Part shown: piece after piece, positions 1-8,992 of the stretch | Layout: every line of letters starts with the position of its first letter | How positions within the stretch are numbered: the stretch's first letter is position 1 | NCBI RefSeq assembly: GCF_011049865.1 | Contig: NZ_DRGY01000029.1 | Location: 1-61,783, forward strand | Reading direction: 5' to 3' | Source of the DNA: Marinobacter antarcticus | GTDB taxonomy: Bacteria > Pseudomonadota > Gammaproteobacteria > Pseudomonadales > Oleiphilaceae | DNA length: 61,783 bases | Program-made: the position numbers and the translations under genes | Notes under the pieces: model-generated | Told to the model about the DNA's origin: nothing | The model's database searches: none | What the model saw: the letters and a program-made list of their open reading frames with translations, nothing else

Positions 1-953
1 AGATTCAACATTTGAGCATTCGGGCATCGGGTGGTGCTGAAAAAATGCTGAATTTTTTCGTGACCTTGGTGAATGAGATCTCTATCCCGGTTGTAATGGT
101 TGGCACACCAAAAGCCAGACCAATATTTGAAATGGACCTGCGCTCTGCACGCCGTGGCGCCGGGTTTGGCTCTATATTGTGGGAGCCTATGGAAAAGTCT
201 GCACTTGGCGAAAATGTACTGCGTACCGAATGGGGCGCGTTCACAAACAAACTCTGGAAATACCAGTGGCTGACCAAGGCCAGTGAGGAGGTCGCCGACG
301 AGTTAAGAGATCTGTGGTTTGATCTTTCTCAGGGCATCATGGACGTTGTGATCAAGTTGTTTGTACTTTCACAAATTCGTGCGGTTGTGACGGGTACGGA
401 GCGGATTACGGCCAACATTCTGAAAGCGGTCTATCAAGACGAGCTGAAACCAATTCATCCAATGATGGAGGCGTTACGATCCGGCGACTCCAGCAAAATT
501 GCCCGCTATTCTGATCTCACGATTCCTGATATTGATAAGAAGATATTGGAACTGAGCAACTTGCTGGAATCCAGTAAGGACCAGATTCGAAAATCAGTTC
601 GCTACGGCGGTAACGACCAGGCAATCAGGCTGCACAATATGCTGGTTGATATGGGCTACGAGTCGGATTTATTGGAACCCCTGATTGAAAGAGCCTTTGA
701 GCAACACCCTGACCTACAGATAAAAGATCTGATGCCCATCATCCTGAACTGGTATCAGTTTACAGAGCAATCGCCACCGGCGAAAAAGCAGCAAAAACCC
801 AAATCGATCAAGGTAAAAGACTGGCACACTCTCGCTTCGGATGACTTTCGATTCATGCACTCTCAGGCCGCCAACGAGGAGCAGATGCTGGAGGCTGTTC
901 AGCAATCCGGCTTGGTGTTTAACACCGATCGGTGGCTAACTTCTGGCGAGTAG
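1..953 (+). CDS. tnsC: TnsC, transposition regulator ATPase (5' truncated by window)
   Basis: This is the 3' part of TnsC, the AAA+ ATPase that links target selectors (TnsD or TnsE) to the TnsAB transposase. The frame is open from base 3, so the start lies outside the window. The first visible residues, Ile-Gln-His-Leu, match the end of the family's Walker B segment. A VGT sensor-1 strand and an arginine-rich patch (Leu-Arg-Ser-Ala-Arg-Arg) follow. The Walker A part is missing. The C-terminal 60 residues are basic and Pro/Lys rich, as in the TnsA/TnsD-interacting tail. tnsD starts 13 bases downstream, so the genes are surely co-transcribed. Confidence 0.88.
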   Translation, partial: IQHLSIRASGGAEKMLNFFVTLVNEISIPVVMVGTPKARPIFEMDLRSARRGAGFGSILWEPMEKSALGENVLRTEWGAFTNKLWKYQWLTKASEEVADELRDLWFDLSQGIMDVVIKLFVLSQIRAVVTGTERITANILKAVYQDELKPIHPMMEALRSGDSSKIARYSDLTIPDIDKKILELSNLLESSKDQIRKSVRYGGNDQAIRLHNMLVDMGYESDLLEPLIERAFEQHPDLQIKDLMPIILNWYQFTEQSPPAKKQQKPKSIKVKDWHTLASDDFRFMHSQAANEEQMLEAVQQSGLVFNTDRWLTSGE

Positions 954-966
954 ACGATAAATCCGT

Positions 967-2505
967 ATGCTGAATTTTCCAAATCCCTACCCTGAAGAAT
1001 TGCTATATAGCATATTAGCCAGGGCAGGCATTCGGCATGGGATTCTTAGCCCCAAGCAGTTGTTGGACGAAATCTATGGCAACCGCAAAGTTATAGCAAC
1101 GCTGGATCTACCCAATCAGCTGGAAAAGGTTGTGCGCTGGCTGCCACAGGGCTATGACCTGGAAACCATAGCGTACCGGCACACCCTGTTCCCCATGTAT
1201 GCCCCGTTCATCCCCGAAGAGCGCCGCAAACGTTGTCTGAAATGGATATCTGGTGAATCTCAGGGTGCAGTCCACCTCGCGATGGGCGTGGCAGCTTCAA
1301 TTGTGAAGGCGCCGGACCACATTCGATATTGCTCAGGGTGTCTCAAAGAGCAAAAACACTCTGTTGGCGAGTATTTCTGGCAACGTGAATGGCAAGTGGC
1401 CGGGGTGGAGTGCTGTGAAAGACATGGAGCGTTGCTGAATACCGCTTTTACCCGACCTCTGAAAGATCGCCACCGTTACCATGCAGCGTCGCCTGACGCA
1501 TGCCCGTTGTTTCCCCAAAAGCCGGTTTGTGACGAGTCAGTGAGGATTCTGAGCCAAGTCCGACAGTTACTGCTGCAAGGGCCGGCTATTTCTCCGAGCT
1601 TTGAGCAGTGGACTGCTCATTACCATTGCCTGGCTCGACAGTATGGCTTTATCCGTGGGCATTCCCAAATTGACCATACCGCTATCCTTGAGGCCGTGTC
1701 AGTCAAATGGTCTTCAAAATTTCTGCGGCGGTATGGATTGGGAATAGAAGGTCAAGCAGGTAATTTGTGGCTGCAGGCCATATTCCGAAAACACAGGAAA
1801 TCTTTCAGTTACCTCCAGCACATCATTGTGCACGAATCGCTGTTGCCAGAGTTCTGGCGTATTGGCGAAGTTATTGATCGTGTACGGAACTTACCAGTGC
1901 AATCAGCGGTGGCAATACCTACAAGAGCAAATGTTGAAGCCACACTTGATTTAACAGAAGATCAGCAGGAGTGGATGAAAGCACTGGAGGAGAGGCCACC
2001 GAAAGCAGCGAGGGCTGCCAAGCCGGCGCTCTATGCAAGGCTGTACCGATCCGAACGACTCTGGCTGAAACAGGTAAATCGTGACCAACGGCGAGCAAGA
2101 ACAGTAAACAGAAAGCCGCGAGTCGACTGGGAACAGCGGGATCGGCATTACTTGGTAAAATTGCGAGAAATACTCCGGTTTATACGAGCAAGTCTGTCTG
2201 GGCCCCGACAGTCTCGAACCTATCTCCTGAAACGGTTAGGGAAGAGCTCTACCTTGGAAAAGAGACTCCACCTGTTACCGCGAACCAGGCGGCTTCTGTT
2301 GCGGTATTCTGAGAGCGTTGCTCAATATCAGGTGCGTCGGTTGCAGAACGCGTGTTATGAACTCCAACAGAACTTTGAGCACCCGCCACGTTGGCGATTG
2401 TTGCGTCGTGCCGGGCTCAGTGAAATACGACTTACCAATGAAGCACGGGACTGCTTGAATGGCCTCGAAAAAAGCCCCACTGCGTATCAAGAGAATCAAG
2501 GATAA
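967..2505 (+). CDS. tnsD: TnsD, site-specific target selector (TniQ family)
   Basis: TnsD binds the chromosomal attachment site and recruits TnsC, directing insertion to a fixed safe site. The protein has 512 residues, close to Tn7 TnsD. The N-terminal third is a TniQ domain: a Pro-Tyr-Pro-Glu-Glu start, then a zinc-finger pattern near residues 122-160 (Cys-Ser-Gly-Cys, then Cys-Cys-Glu-Arg-His). The C-terminal half is highly basic, as expected for DNA binding. It lies between tnsC and tnsE and overlaps tnsE by 47 bases. The attachment site it recognises cannot be read here because the target-proximal right end is outside the window. Confidence 0.9.
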   Translation: MLNFPNPYPEELLYSILARAGIRHGILSPKQLLDEIYGNRKVIATLDLPNQLEKVVRWLPQGYDLETIAYRHTLFPMYAPFIPEERRKRCLKWISGESQGAVHLAMGVAASIVKAPDHIRYCSGCLKEQKHSVGEYFWQREWQVAGVECCERHGALLNTAFTRPLKDRHRYHAASPDACPLFPQKPVCDESVRILSQVRQLLLQGPAISPSFEQWTAHYHCLARQYGFIRGHSQIDHTAILEAVSVKWSSKFLRRYGLGIEGQAGNLWLQAIFRKHRKSFSYLQHIIVHESLLPEFWRIGEVIDRVRNLPVQSAVAIPTRANVEATLDLTEDQQEWMKALEERPPKAARAAKPALYARLYRSERLWLKQVNRDQRRARTVNRKPRVDWEQRDRHYLVKLREILRFIRASLSGPRQSRTYLLKRLGKSSTLEKRLHLLPRTRRLLLRYSESVAQYQVRRLQNACYELQQNFEHPPRWRLLRRAGLSEIRLTNEARDCLNGLEKSPTAYQENQG

Positions 2506-4069
2506 CAGTCGGATTAAAGAAATCGGTTTAATGTATCGACGTGTGGGTGGCTCAGACTGGCGTATTAATATCAGTCTAGACCCCGGCCAGCACAGAAAGA
2601 ACTTCGCTATTTCGCAGCTGACGGTGCTGGCCAGGCGACGGGTCCTTAATGCGACGGAGAACTTCAAGCCAGCCGGGTATCCAGCGACGATTCACATAGA
2701 CGATGCAACTATGTGGTCGCATCGCAGAATACGTGGGTGTCCGATCAAGAACGTCAGTGAGCAGGAAGATCAGGACCAGTGGTGTTTCAGTTTTGAATCT
2801 GAAGGTATCGAGTTTTTCTTGCCCCAAATAGAGCTGGCACGTGTGCTCTTTTTTCACAGCGCCTACATGAGCCGCCTCGCGATGCTTCCCAATGGATTGA
2901 GCGAAGAGTTTGATATCCAGCCGGGCGATGAGCCAGACATAACAGAAATTCATATCCTGCCGACCAGTACGCTCCCTTTGAAAGCGCGAGGGGATCACGA
3001 ACAGCGCAGAGTGTTGGCCTGGATTCTGCTGGATGAAGAAACTCGAAGTTCCTTCAGCAGCATCGCCCAACACCAACTAAAAGAGGGTGAAGAGTCAAAT
3101 GGCCATAGACGTTGGAAGTTTCGATTTGATCCTCCGGCATTGGCGAACGTGGAGCTCACGATGCGGGGGCAGTTTCAAAAAGAATCGCGAACCTTCTTTG
3201 TTTATGAGATCGACAGTGTTGAGAACTTGACCGTTCAGAGTTCTACAACGGTTGAGTTTTTTGATCCCAGGTTTGCAGAACAGCAGGCGAATAAGGGCGC
3301 GGGTGCTCAGGGAGCATCAGCGCCTGTAACTCAGCCACTGATTGATGACGAAGAGCTGCCTTCGCTGGACTCGGAGGAATACATTCTTGATGTTCCACCG
3401 GTCAAGCTTTCATTCTCCCAACCGGTTATGACGACTCGTAAAGCCTACAATGGCCGCCGTCGTTCTGGGGCGGAAAAAAGCGAGGAAACAGAGAGCGAGA
3501 CAGGTGGTGACCAAACAGACGTGAGTACAGACGAACCGACAATTCAGGGTCAGTTACCGGCTGCCGGGTTTGATGCCGTTGACGACCAAAGTGATGACTT
3601 GCATCTGTACCCTCGTAAATTTGAGGCATTTTCCGCCATGGTTGAACTGCTTAGAACAAAGGGGTGTCGGCAAGTGTGTGGGGGCGTCAGAAAGTTGCCA
3701 GTAATTGCAGGCTACTCGAAACACTTGCTGGAGGATGGTAATCCGCGGTGCATATCATTTCAGGTGCTGGCTAAGCGTGGGCAGAACTACGCTCTCTTGG
3801 AGGTTGATACATCGGATAATAAAAACCGGCTGTCGACGTTGCTTTTGAAGCAACCTACTCCGCATTTCGACTGGCAGACTGGGATAACTACCTTAGAGCA
3901 AAATTTACTAAGAAAATCATTGAACTGGCCAACCTCTCACCTAAAGTTAGTATTCCCTGACCACCACACGCGCATCCCGCATCCAAGAACGTCTTTAGAA
4001 AACAAAGGACTTTTAGAGCCTGGTTCATTGCAACATTGGGCAGATAGGGTACTTGCGGCGATGGCGTGA
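2459..4069 (+). CDS. tnsE: TnsE, target selector for replicating DNA
   Basis: TnsE directs Tn7-type transposition into replicating and conjugating DNA through the sliding clamp and recessed 3' ends. The 536-residue length matches Tn7 TnsE (about 538). Family landmarks include a Ser-Leu-Asn-Trp-Pro motif near residue 480, an internal Ser-Thr-Asp-Glu-Pro segment, and a variable acidic linker around residues 290-390. The chosen ATG lies inside the end of tnsD; the alignable N-terminus begins about ten residues later, so this start fits. It is the last tns gene. Together with TnsD it makes this a two-pathway Tn7 rather than a Tn7 variant limited to one target route. Confidence 0.9.
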   Translation: MASKKAPLRIKRIKDNSRIKEIGLMYRRVGGSDWRINISLDPGQHRKNFAISQLTVLARRRVLNATENFKPAGYPATIHIDDATMWSHRRIRGCPIKNVSEQEDQDQWCFSFESEGIEFFLPQIELARVLFFHSAYMSRLAMLPNGLSEEFDIQPGDEPDITEIHILPTSTLPLKARGDHEQRRVLAWILLDEETRSSFSSIAQHQLKEGEESNGHRRWKFRFDPPALANVELTMRGQFQKESRTFFVYEIDSVENLTVQSSTTVEFFDPRFAEQQANKGAGAQGASAPVTQPLIDDEELPSLDSEEYILDVPPVKLSFSQPVMTTRKAYNGRRRSGAEKSEETESETGGDQTDVSTDEPTIQGQLPAAGFDAVDDQSDDLHLYPRKFEAFSAMVELLRTKGCRQVCGGVRKLPVIAGYSKHLLEDGNPRCISFQVLAKRGQNYALLEVDTSDNKNRLSTLLLKQPTPHFDWQTGITTLEQNLLRKSLNWPTSHLKLVFPDHHTRIPHPRTSLENKGLLEPGSLQHWADRVLAAMA

Positions 4070-4439
4070 GGGTAATTAGTATCCTGAAATGCTTTCAGCT
4101 AATGTGAGTCGACAAAATTTCTGAGCTGGTCACTTAGAGGGTTGTCCTCCTTGCAAGCTAGTAATGGGGCTGGGAGAAGCCCTCATCGTTAAGCGGTATA
4201 GCAATCAGCCCGTGAGCCATAGACGCGACGCTGGCAGGGTCCTTAGAACCCAAAACGGTCATGCACTGGGGAGACATTGATTTAGGCGGGGTCAGGATTG
4301 CCGCCCGGAGGGGAGTTTGGGAAAAGTCGGCCATCAATTCAAGCTCTGGCAAATGAATCCTTTAAAGGTAGCCTTTACTCGCAAGAAGCGCATTTCTATC
4401 CGTACCAAGCAGACTCTCTGCGCTCGGAGTGAAATAGAT
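4070..4439. other. Intergenic stretch after tnsE, no recognised gene
   Basis: These 370 bases hold no gene I can support. A 64-codon open frame on the minus strand (4158-4352) has a protein-like composition, but it is preceded at once by a stop, has no clear ribosome binding site and resembles nothing I recognise. Plus-strand frames near the right edge lead into the decayed group II intron reading frame. This is the first cargo position next to tnsE, so it is probably a junction of several insertions. Confidence 0.5.
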
Positions 4440-4808
4440 CCAAAAAAACGTCACTTACCAGTTGCGCTACCGCTGCAGTCACTTCGTTCACTTGTTGCCC
4501 AGGTGAGCGCAGATCTGAAAGACACCCTGCTTGGCTGGAAAGCGTACGTCGGCAGCCGAAGTACTGAGCTCGCTGCGGTACCTGAATAAGTGGCTACAGC
4601 GGAGATTGCGAAGTATTGTCTGGAAGCAATGGCGTCTGAGCCGATCACCAGCAGTGGCGCAGGCATTGCCGGCCCTTCCGGAGCTCTGGACTGCCAGCAT
4701 TAGCCGTGCGGTAAAGGGTTGAAAAAGTCACTGAATCGCCGTGGTATGTGATGCGTATGTTCGGTGATGTTGGAGGAGTGGCATCGTGAGGTGCCTCCCT
4801 ACCCCGAT
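4440..4808 (+). mobile_element. Remnant of a group II intron (maturase C-terminus and domains V-VI)
   Basis: Two overlapping plus-strand frames encode pieces of the C-terminal X/maturase region of a group II intron reverse transcriptase. One has Leu-Leu-Gly-Trp-Lys-Ala-Tyr. The next frame has Asn-Lys-Trp-Leu-Gln-Arg-Arg-Leu-Arg and Trp-Lys-Gln-Trp, followed by Arg-Leu-Ser-Arg-Ser-Pro-Ala with the usual intervening residues deleted. The bases that follow (about 4731-4808) look like the intron 3' end: a CGCCGTGG start, a GGTG..GGAGG segment, and a final CCTACCCCGAT. The catalytic reverse-transcriptase domain and the 5' intron are missing, so this is a dead fragment with a frameshift and an internal deletion. 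Recognition is from memory of the family pattern. Confidence 0.6.
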
Positions 4809-5038
4809 TAGCTGGCAGTGCTTTGTTTTTTCTGGCGGCTGAGCGCTAATGGCCTTGGCCGAGAGCTTGGAGCAAAACTGATCATTCGCGGTAATTGCCA
4901 AGGCCGTCAAAATTCGCAGTCTTGCTGGCAGTTCAGTCAGCCATAGGCGCAGGTACAGAAATCGGTGTTGGCCTTATGGAGCCATTCACGAAGAAGTGGA
5001 TCAGGAGTGTCAATGGTCATCTATTTTGACCCACTTGG

Positions 5039-5449
5039 GCGACGGTTGTCACCGGAGGTGGCGTGCCGGACATGCCGGCGGAGCTGGCAGGTGGGGCTTG
5101 AATACAGCCCACAATCTGGGCCGGTCTGGCAGATGACTCAGCCGTAGTGACCGATGAAATCTTCGGCCCCTGCTGCCACATTCGCCCCTTCGATACCGAA
5201 GAGGAAGCGATCGAACTTGCCAACAGCCTTCCTTACGGGCTCGCGTCTGCGATCTGGAGTGAAAATATCACCCGTGCGCACCGTGTTGCCGGTCAGGTAG
5301 AGGCTGGAATTATCTGGGTAAACAGCTGGTTCTTGCGAGATTTACGCACGCCATTTGGTGGCAGCAAGCAGTCGGGTATTGGTCGTGAAGGTGGTGTGCA
5401 CTCCCTGGAGTTCTACACCGAGATGAAGAACATCTGCGTCAAGCTGTGA
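5039..5449 (+). pseudogene. dmpC: 3' fragment of 2-hydroxymuconic semialdehyde dehydrogenase
   Basis: About 136 codons of the C-terminal end of a meta-cleavage aldehyde dehydrogenase (DmpC/XylG type) remain. Similarity begins abruptly near 5039 (Ala-Thr-Val-Val-Thr-Gly-Gly-Gly). A TGA stop at 5099-5101 replaces an expected tryptophan codon in Gly-Gly-Ala-Trp-Ile-Gln-Pro-Thr. The rest is well preserved: the Glu-Ile-Phe-Gly-Pro motif and the Pro-Phe-Gly-Gly-Ser-Lys-Gln-Ser-Gly-Ile-Gly motif. Two thirds of the gene, including the catalytic cysteine, is missing. It sits just upstream of dmpE, the normal order in meta-cleavage operons. Confidence 0.85.
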
Positions 5450-5458
5450 GGAGTGTCT

Positions 5459-5481
5459 GACCGCAAACGGCTGTTGCGGTC
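5459..5481 (+). other. Perfect 8-bp inverted repeat after the dmpC fragment
   Basis: GACCGCAA (5459-5466) and TTGCGGTC (5474-5481) form a hairpin with a 7-base loop directly behind the dmpC stop codon. There is no T-run, so it is a weak candidate for a terminator or an mRNA-stabilising stem between dmpC and dmpE. Confidence 0.4.
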
Positions 5482-5572
5482 ATTGGACCCAGGTTGAACA
5501 CGCCCATCGCTTTTTTCGATTGGTTAACGGTTTATTTAGTGAAGCTGACGCTATGGCTTCAGGAGCATATTA

Positions 5573-6358
5573 ATGGAACAGAAACGAATTCAGGAACTTG
5601 GTGACGAGCTATATCAAGCGATGCTGGCCCTTGAAGCTGTTGATCCGCTGACCGGTCGTGGCGAAGACATCAGTATTAATGATGCTTACCATATCTCCTT
5701 GCGCATGCTCGAGCGTCGGCTTGCCGCCGGTGCGTCAGTGGTTGGCAAGAAGATCGGTGTAACCAGCAAGGCGGTGCAGAACATGCTCAACGTGCACCAG
5801 CCGGACTTCGGCTATCTGACCGATGACATGGTGTTTAACAGCGGTGAAGTGGTGCCCATCAGTGATCGGCTGATAGTCCCCCGAGCAGAGGGCGAGATTG
5901 CCTTTATCCAAAAAAAGGACCTGATCGGGCCAGGCGTGACCAATGCCGATGTGTTGGCTGCCACCGAGTGTATGATGCCTTGTTTTGAGATTGTCGACTC
6001 CCGCATCCGCGATTGGAAGATCGCGATTCAGGACACCATCGCTGATAATGCCTCCTGTGGCCTGTTTGTGCTGGGTGATCAGGCGGTCTCACCGCGCAAG
6101 GTAGATCTGGTGACCTGCGGCATGGTGGTTGAAAAGAATGGCGCTGTACTCAGTGCCGGTGCTGGAGCTGCCGCCTTGGGCTCTCCGGTGAACTGCGTTA
6201 CCTGGCTGGCCAACACGCTGGGTGAATTTGGTATTCCGCTGAAAGCCGGTGAAGTGATTCTTTCGGGTTCGCTGGTGCCTCTGGAACCGGTCAAACCTGG
6301 CGATTACATGCGCGTTGACATCGGCGGTATCGGCAGCGCCTCTGTGCGCTTTGCCTGA
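5573..6358 (+). CDS. dmpE: 2-hydroxypenta-2,4-dienoate hydratase
   Basis: DmpE/MhpD-type enzymes hydrate 2-hydroxypenta-2,4-dienoate to 4-hydroxy-2-oxovalerate in the lower meta-cleavage pathway. The 261-residue protein is full length. The metal ligands known from MhpD are in place as Glu106, Glu108 (Arg-Ala-Glu-Gly-Glu) and Glu139 (Cys-Phe-Glu-Ile-Val-Asp-Ser-Arg). The sister enzyme 4-oxalocrotonate decarboxylase is less likely, because the Lys-Lys-Ile-Gly-Val-Thr-Ser and Gln-Pro-Asp-Phe-Gly-Tyr segments are those of the hydratase. It starts 123 bases after the dmpC fragment, and dmpF follows 23 bases later. The gene looks intact, but the step that makes its substrate is not encoded here. 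Confidence 0.9.
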   Translation: MEQKRIQELGDELYQAMLALEAVDPLTGRGEDISINDAYHISLRMLERRLAAGASVVGKKIGVTSKAVQNMLNVHQPDFGYLTDDMVFNSGEVVPISDRLIVPRAEGEIAFIQKKDLIGPGVTNADVLAATECMMPCFEIVDSRIRDWKIAIQDTIADNASCGLFVLGDQAVSPRKVDLVTCGMVVEKNGAVLSAGAGAAALGSPVNCVTWLANTLGEFGIPLKAGEVILSGSLVPLEPVKPGDYMRVDIGGIGSASVRFA

Positions 6359-6381
6359 CCCGCAGACGAGAGGAATACATT

Positions 6382-7317
6382 ATGAGTAAGAAAATCAAAG
6401 CAGCCATCATCGGCTCCGGCAATATCGGCACCGATTTGATGATCAAGATTCTGCGCAACGGCAAGAACCTGGAAATGGGCGTGATGGTAGGCATCGACCC
6501 AGCCTCCGACGGTCTCGCCCGCGCCGCGCGCATGAACGTCGCCACGTGTTCTGAGGGTGTGGAAGGTCTGATCAGGATGCCCGAGTTCCAGAACATCGAT
6601 GTGGTTTTCGATGCCACCTCGGCTAAGGCGCACATCCACAACGATAAGCTATTGCGGGAAGTAAAACCCGGTATCAAGGTTGTGGATCTGACCCCAGCGG
6701 CCATTGGCCCTTATTGCGTACCGGTGGTGAACCTGGAGCAGAACCTGCACGAAGGTAACGTCAACATGGTGACCTGCGGTGGCCAAGCTACCATTCCCAT
6801 GGTGGCCGCCGTGTCCCGCGTTGCCAAGGTCCACTACGCCGAAATTGTTGCGTCGATTTCGTCCAAGTCTGCGGGCCCGGGTACTCGTGCCAACATTGAT
6901 GAATTTACTGAAACCACATCCAGAGCTATTGAGGTGGTGGGTGGCGCCGGCAGGGGCAAGGCCATTATCGTCCTTAACCCGGCTGAGCCGCCATTGCTGA
7001 TGCGCGATACGGTGTATGTATTGTCTGAAGCGGCCAATGAAGCTGAAGTGGAAGCTTCTGTAGAAGAGATGGTTGCTGCAGTAAATAGCTATGTGCCTGG
7101 GTATCGTCTGAAGCAGAAGGTGCAGTTCGACCGGATCCCTGAAGACCAGCCTATTAATGTGCCTGGTCTGGGCCAATTCAGCGGCCTGAAAACCTCTATC
7201 TTTTTGGAAGTGGAAGGCGCAGCCCACTATCTCCCGGCCTACGCCGGCAACCTCGACATCATGACCTCTGCAACTCTTGGCACCGCCGAGCGTATTGCTG
7301 AGTCGTTGGTCAACTGA
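6382..7317 (+). CDS. dmpF: Acetaldehyde dehydrogenase, acylating
   Basis: This enzyme turns acetaldehyde, NAD+ and CoA into acetyl-CoA and forms a substrate-channelling complex with the aldolase DmpG. The 311-residue product has the N-terminal nucleotide-binding glycine motif (Gly-Ser-Gly-Asn-Ile-Gly, residues 11-16) and the catalytic cysteine at 132 in Met-Val-Thr-Cys-Gly-Gly-Gln. Length and motifs are typical. It has a good Shine-Dalgarno sequence (GAGAGG) and lies between dmpE and dmpG with 12-23 base gaps. The gene is intact, but its partner DmpG is broken, so channelled aldehyde supply is doubtful. Confidence 0.92.
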   Translation: MSKKIKAAIIGSGNIGTDLMIKILRNGKNLEMGVMVGIDPASDGLARAARMNVATCSEGVEGLIRMPEFQNIDVVFDATSAKAHIHNDKLLREVKPGIKVVDLTPAAIGPYCVPVVNLEQNLHEGNVNMVTCGGQATIPMVAAVSRVAKVHYAEIVASISSKSAGPGTRANIDEFTETTSRAIEVVGGAGRGKAIIVLNPAEPPLLMRDTVYVLSEAANEAEVEASVEEMVAAVNSYVPGYRLKQKVQFDRIPEDQPINVPGLGQFSGLKTSIFLEVEGAAHYLPAYAGNLDIMTSATLGTAERIAESLVN

Positions 7318-7329
7318 GGAGACAGCATC

Positions 7330-8318
7330 ATGACCTTTAACCCCGGGAAAAAACTGTATATCTCCGATGTGACCTTGCGTGATGGCAGTCACGCTATCCG
7401 TCATCAGTATTCAATCAAAAACGTGCAGGACATTGCCCGCGCGTTGGACAAAGCCAAAGTTGACAGCATTGAGGTCGCTCATGGCGATGGCCTGCAAGGC
7501 TCCAGCTTCAACTACGGATTTGGCGCCCACACCGACCTGGAGTGGATCGAAGCCGTGGCCGATGTGGTTAGCCACGCAAAAATAGCGACCTTGCTGTTGC
7601 CCGGCATTGGCACTGTTCACGATCTGGACGCAGCCTACAAGGCAGGTGCGCGAATCGTGCGGGTTGCCACCCACTGCACAGAAGCAGACGTGTCACGTCA
7701 GCATATAGAGCACGCCCGCAAGCTGGGCATGGACACGGTCGGGTTTCTGATGATGAGCCACATGCAAACCCCGCAGGGGCTCGCCGAACAAGCCAGGCTG
7801 ATGGAAGACTACGGCGCAACCTGTCTGTACGTGGTGGATTCTGGCGGCGCTATGGGTATGCACGACATTCGCGAACGCTTCCGTGCGCTGAAAGATGTGC
7901 TCAAGCCCGAAACTCACACTGGTATGCACGCGCACCATAACCTCAGTTTGGGTGTGGCTAATTCCATTGTGGCTGTCGAAGAAGGCTGCGACCGCATTGA
8001 TGCGAGCCTTGCCGGCATGGGTGCCGGCAAGGCAACGCGCCCCTGGAAGTGTTCATTGCTGCCGCAGAACGCATGGGCTGGGAACATGGCTCCGACCTTT
8101 ATACCTTGATGGATGCTGCAGACGACATAGTGCGCCCGCTGCAGGACCGTCCGGTGCGCGTAGATCGCGAAACTTTGGCCTTGGGCTACGCGGGTGTTTA
8201 CTCCAGCTTTCTACGCCACTCCGAAGTGGCGGCGCAGAAGTACGGGCTGAAGGCCGTGGATATTCTGGTAGAGCTTGGTCGCCGTCGCATGGTGGGTGGC
8301 CAGGAAGACATGATTCGG
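7330..8318 (+). pseudogene. dmpG: 4-hydroxy-2-oxovalerate aldolase, frameshifted and 3' clipped
   Basis: DmpG cleaves 4-hydroxy-2-oxovalerate into pyruvate and acetaldehyde. Codons 1 to about 234 are normal: the Arg17-Asp18 active-site pair (Leu-Arg-Asp-Gly-Ser-His) and the metal-binding Met-His-Ala-His-His segment. Then a one-base deletion near 8030 breaks the glycine-rich Gly-Ala-Gly-Ala-Gly-Asn-Ala-Pro stretch. The first frame runs to a spurious stop at 8109, while the true frame continues from about 8049 (Phe-Ile-Ala-Ala-Ala-Glu-Arg). The last few residues after Gly-Gln-Glu-Asp-Met-Ile are replaced by foreign sequence at the junction with the mutS fragment. Confidence 0.85.
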
Positions 8319-8734
8319 TGATGGAATATAGCAACCAGCAGATTATCGCGCCGGTCTTCCAGATAGGCGTCATCACTCAGGGTGCCAGGAGTAACAATTC
8401 TCACCACTTGGCGATCAACCGGCCCCTTGCTGGTTGCGGGGTCGCCAATTTGTTCGCAGATGGCGATGGATTGACCCGCTCTAACCAGCCGTGCAATGTA
8501 TCCTTCCGATGCATGAAACGGTATGCCCGCCATGGGAATGGGGTTGCCGCCGGATTGCCCCCTTGCAGTGAGAGTAATATCCATCAGTTCTGCGGCTTTT
8601 TTGGCGTCGTCATAGAACAGCGCGTAAAAGTTCCCCATGCGGTAAAACACCAGTTCATCTGGGTGCTGACCCTTGATCTTGAGATACTGTTGCATCATGG
8701 GTGTGTGAGAAGTTTTAATATCGTCTGTACTCAC
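8317..8734 (-). pseudogene. mutS: 5' fragment of mutS (mismatch recognition protein)
   Basis: The minus strand encodes about the first 139 codons of MutS from a GTG start at 8734: the mismatch-binding domain with [20 protein letters not shown] and Ile-Cys-Glu-Gln-Ile-Gly-Asp-Pro. It ends at Phe-His-His-Arg, where dmpG sequence begins. The remaining 700 or so residues are absent. The mismatch-reading Phe-X-Glu motif (usually Gly-Asp-Phe-Tyr-Glu) reads Gly-Asn-Phe-Tyr-Ala, so even the stacking and hydrogen-bonding site is altered. About 50 bases of upstream sequence seem retained. This cannot be the cell's working mutS. Confidence 0.85.
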
Positions 8735-8992
8735 TGATAAATCGCTCGTAAAGTAACTTTAAACCATTTTAATACAAGCAGTTACGTGGATGTTGAGCTC
8801 GTCTGTAGTCTTGCAAGGTCTGGCGGAGTCTATTGCAATCTACGTAGGCGGTATAGGTTTTAGTATAGCTTTCGGGGTAGGATCATTGGCGCCTTATTAC
8901 GCAAGGCTGCGGGCAATTAAAAACCTACACTTATTCCGTCCAAGCCTTTCATCAATGGCGACCATCGTTCCAATAAGTTCATGGACTAAATC

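Noticed and set aside
4158..4352. 64-codon minus-strand frame after tnsE
   Set aside because: Protein-like composition but a stop lies directly upstream, no clear start signal and no recognised relative; mentioned only in the intergenic entry.
6649..7404. 251-codon minus-strand frame opposite dmpF
   Set aside because: It is fully antisense to a well-recognised gene, has no ribosome binding site and no protein-like conservation; it is a codon-usage shadow.
8198..8319. C-terminal 40 codons of the minus-strand mutS frame as part of MutS
   Set aside because: Similarity ends at Phe-His-His-Arg; the rest is antisense to the end of dmpG.
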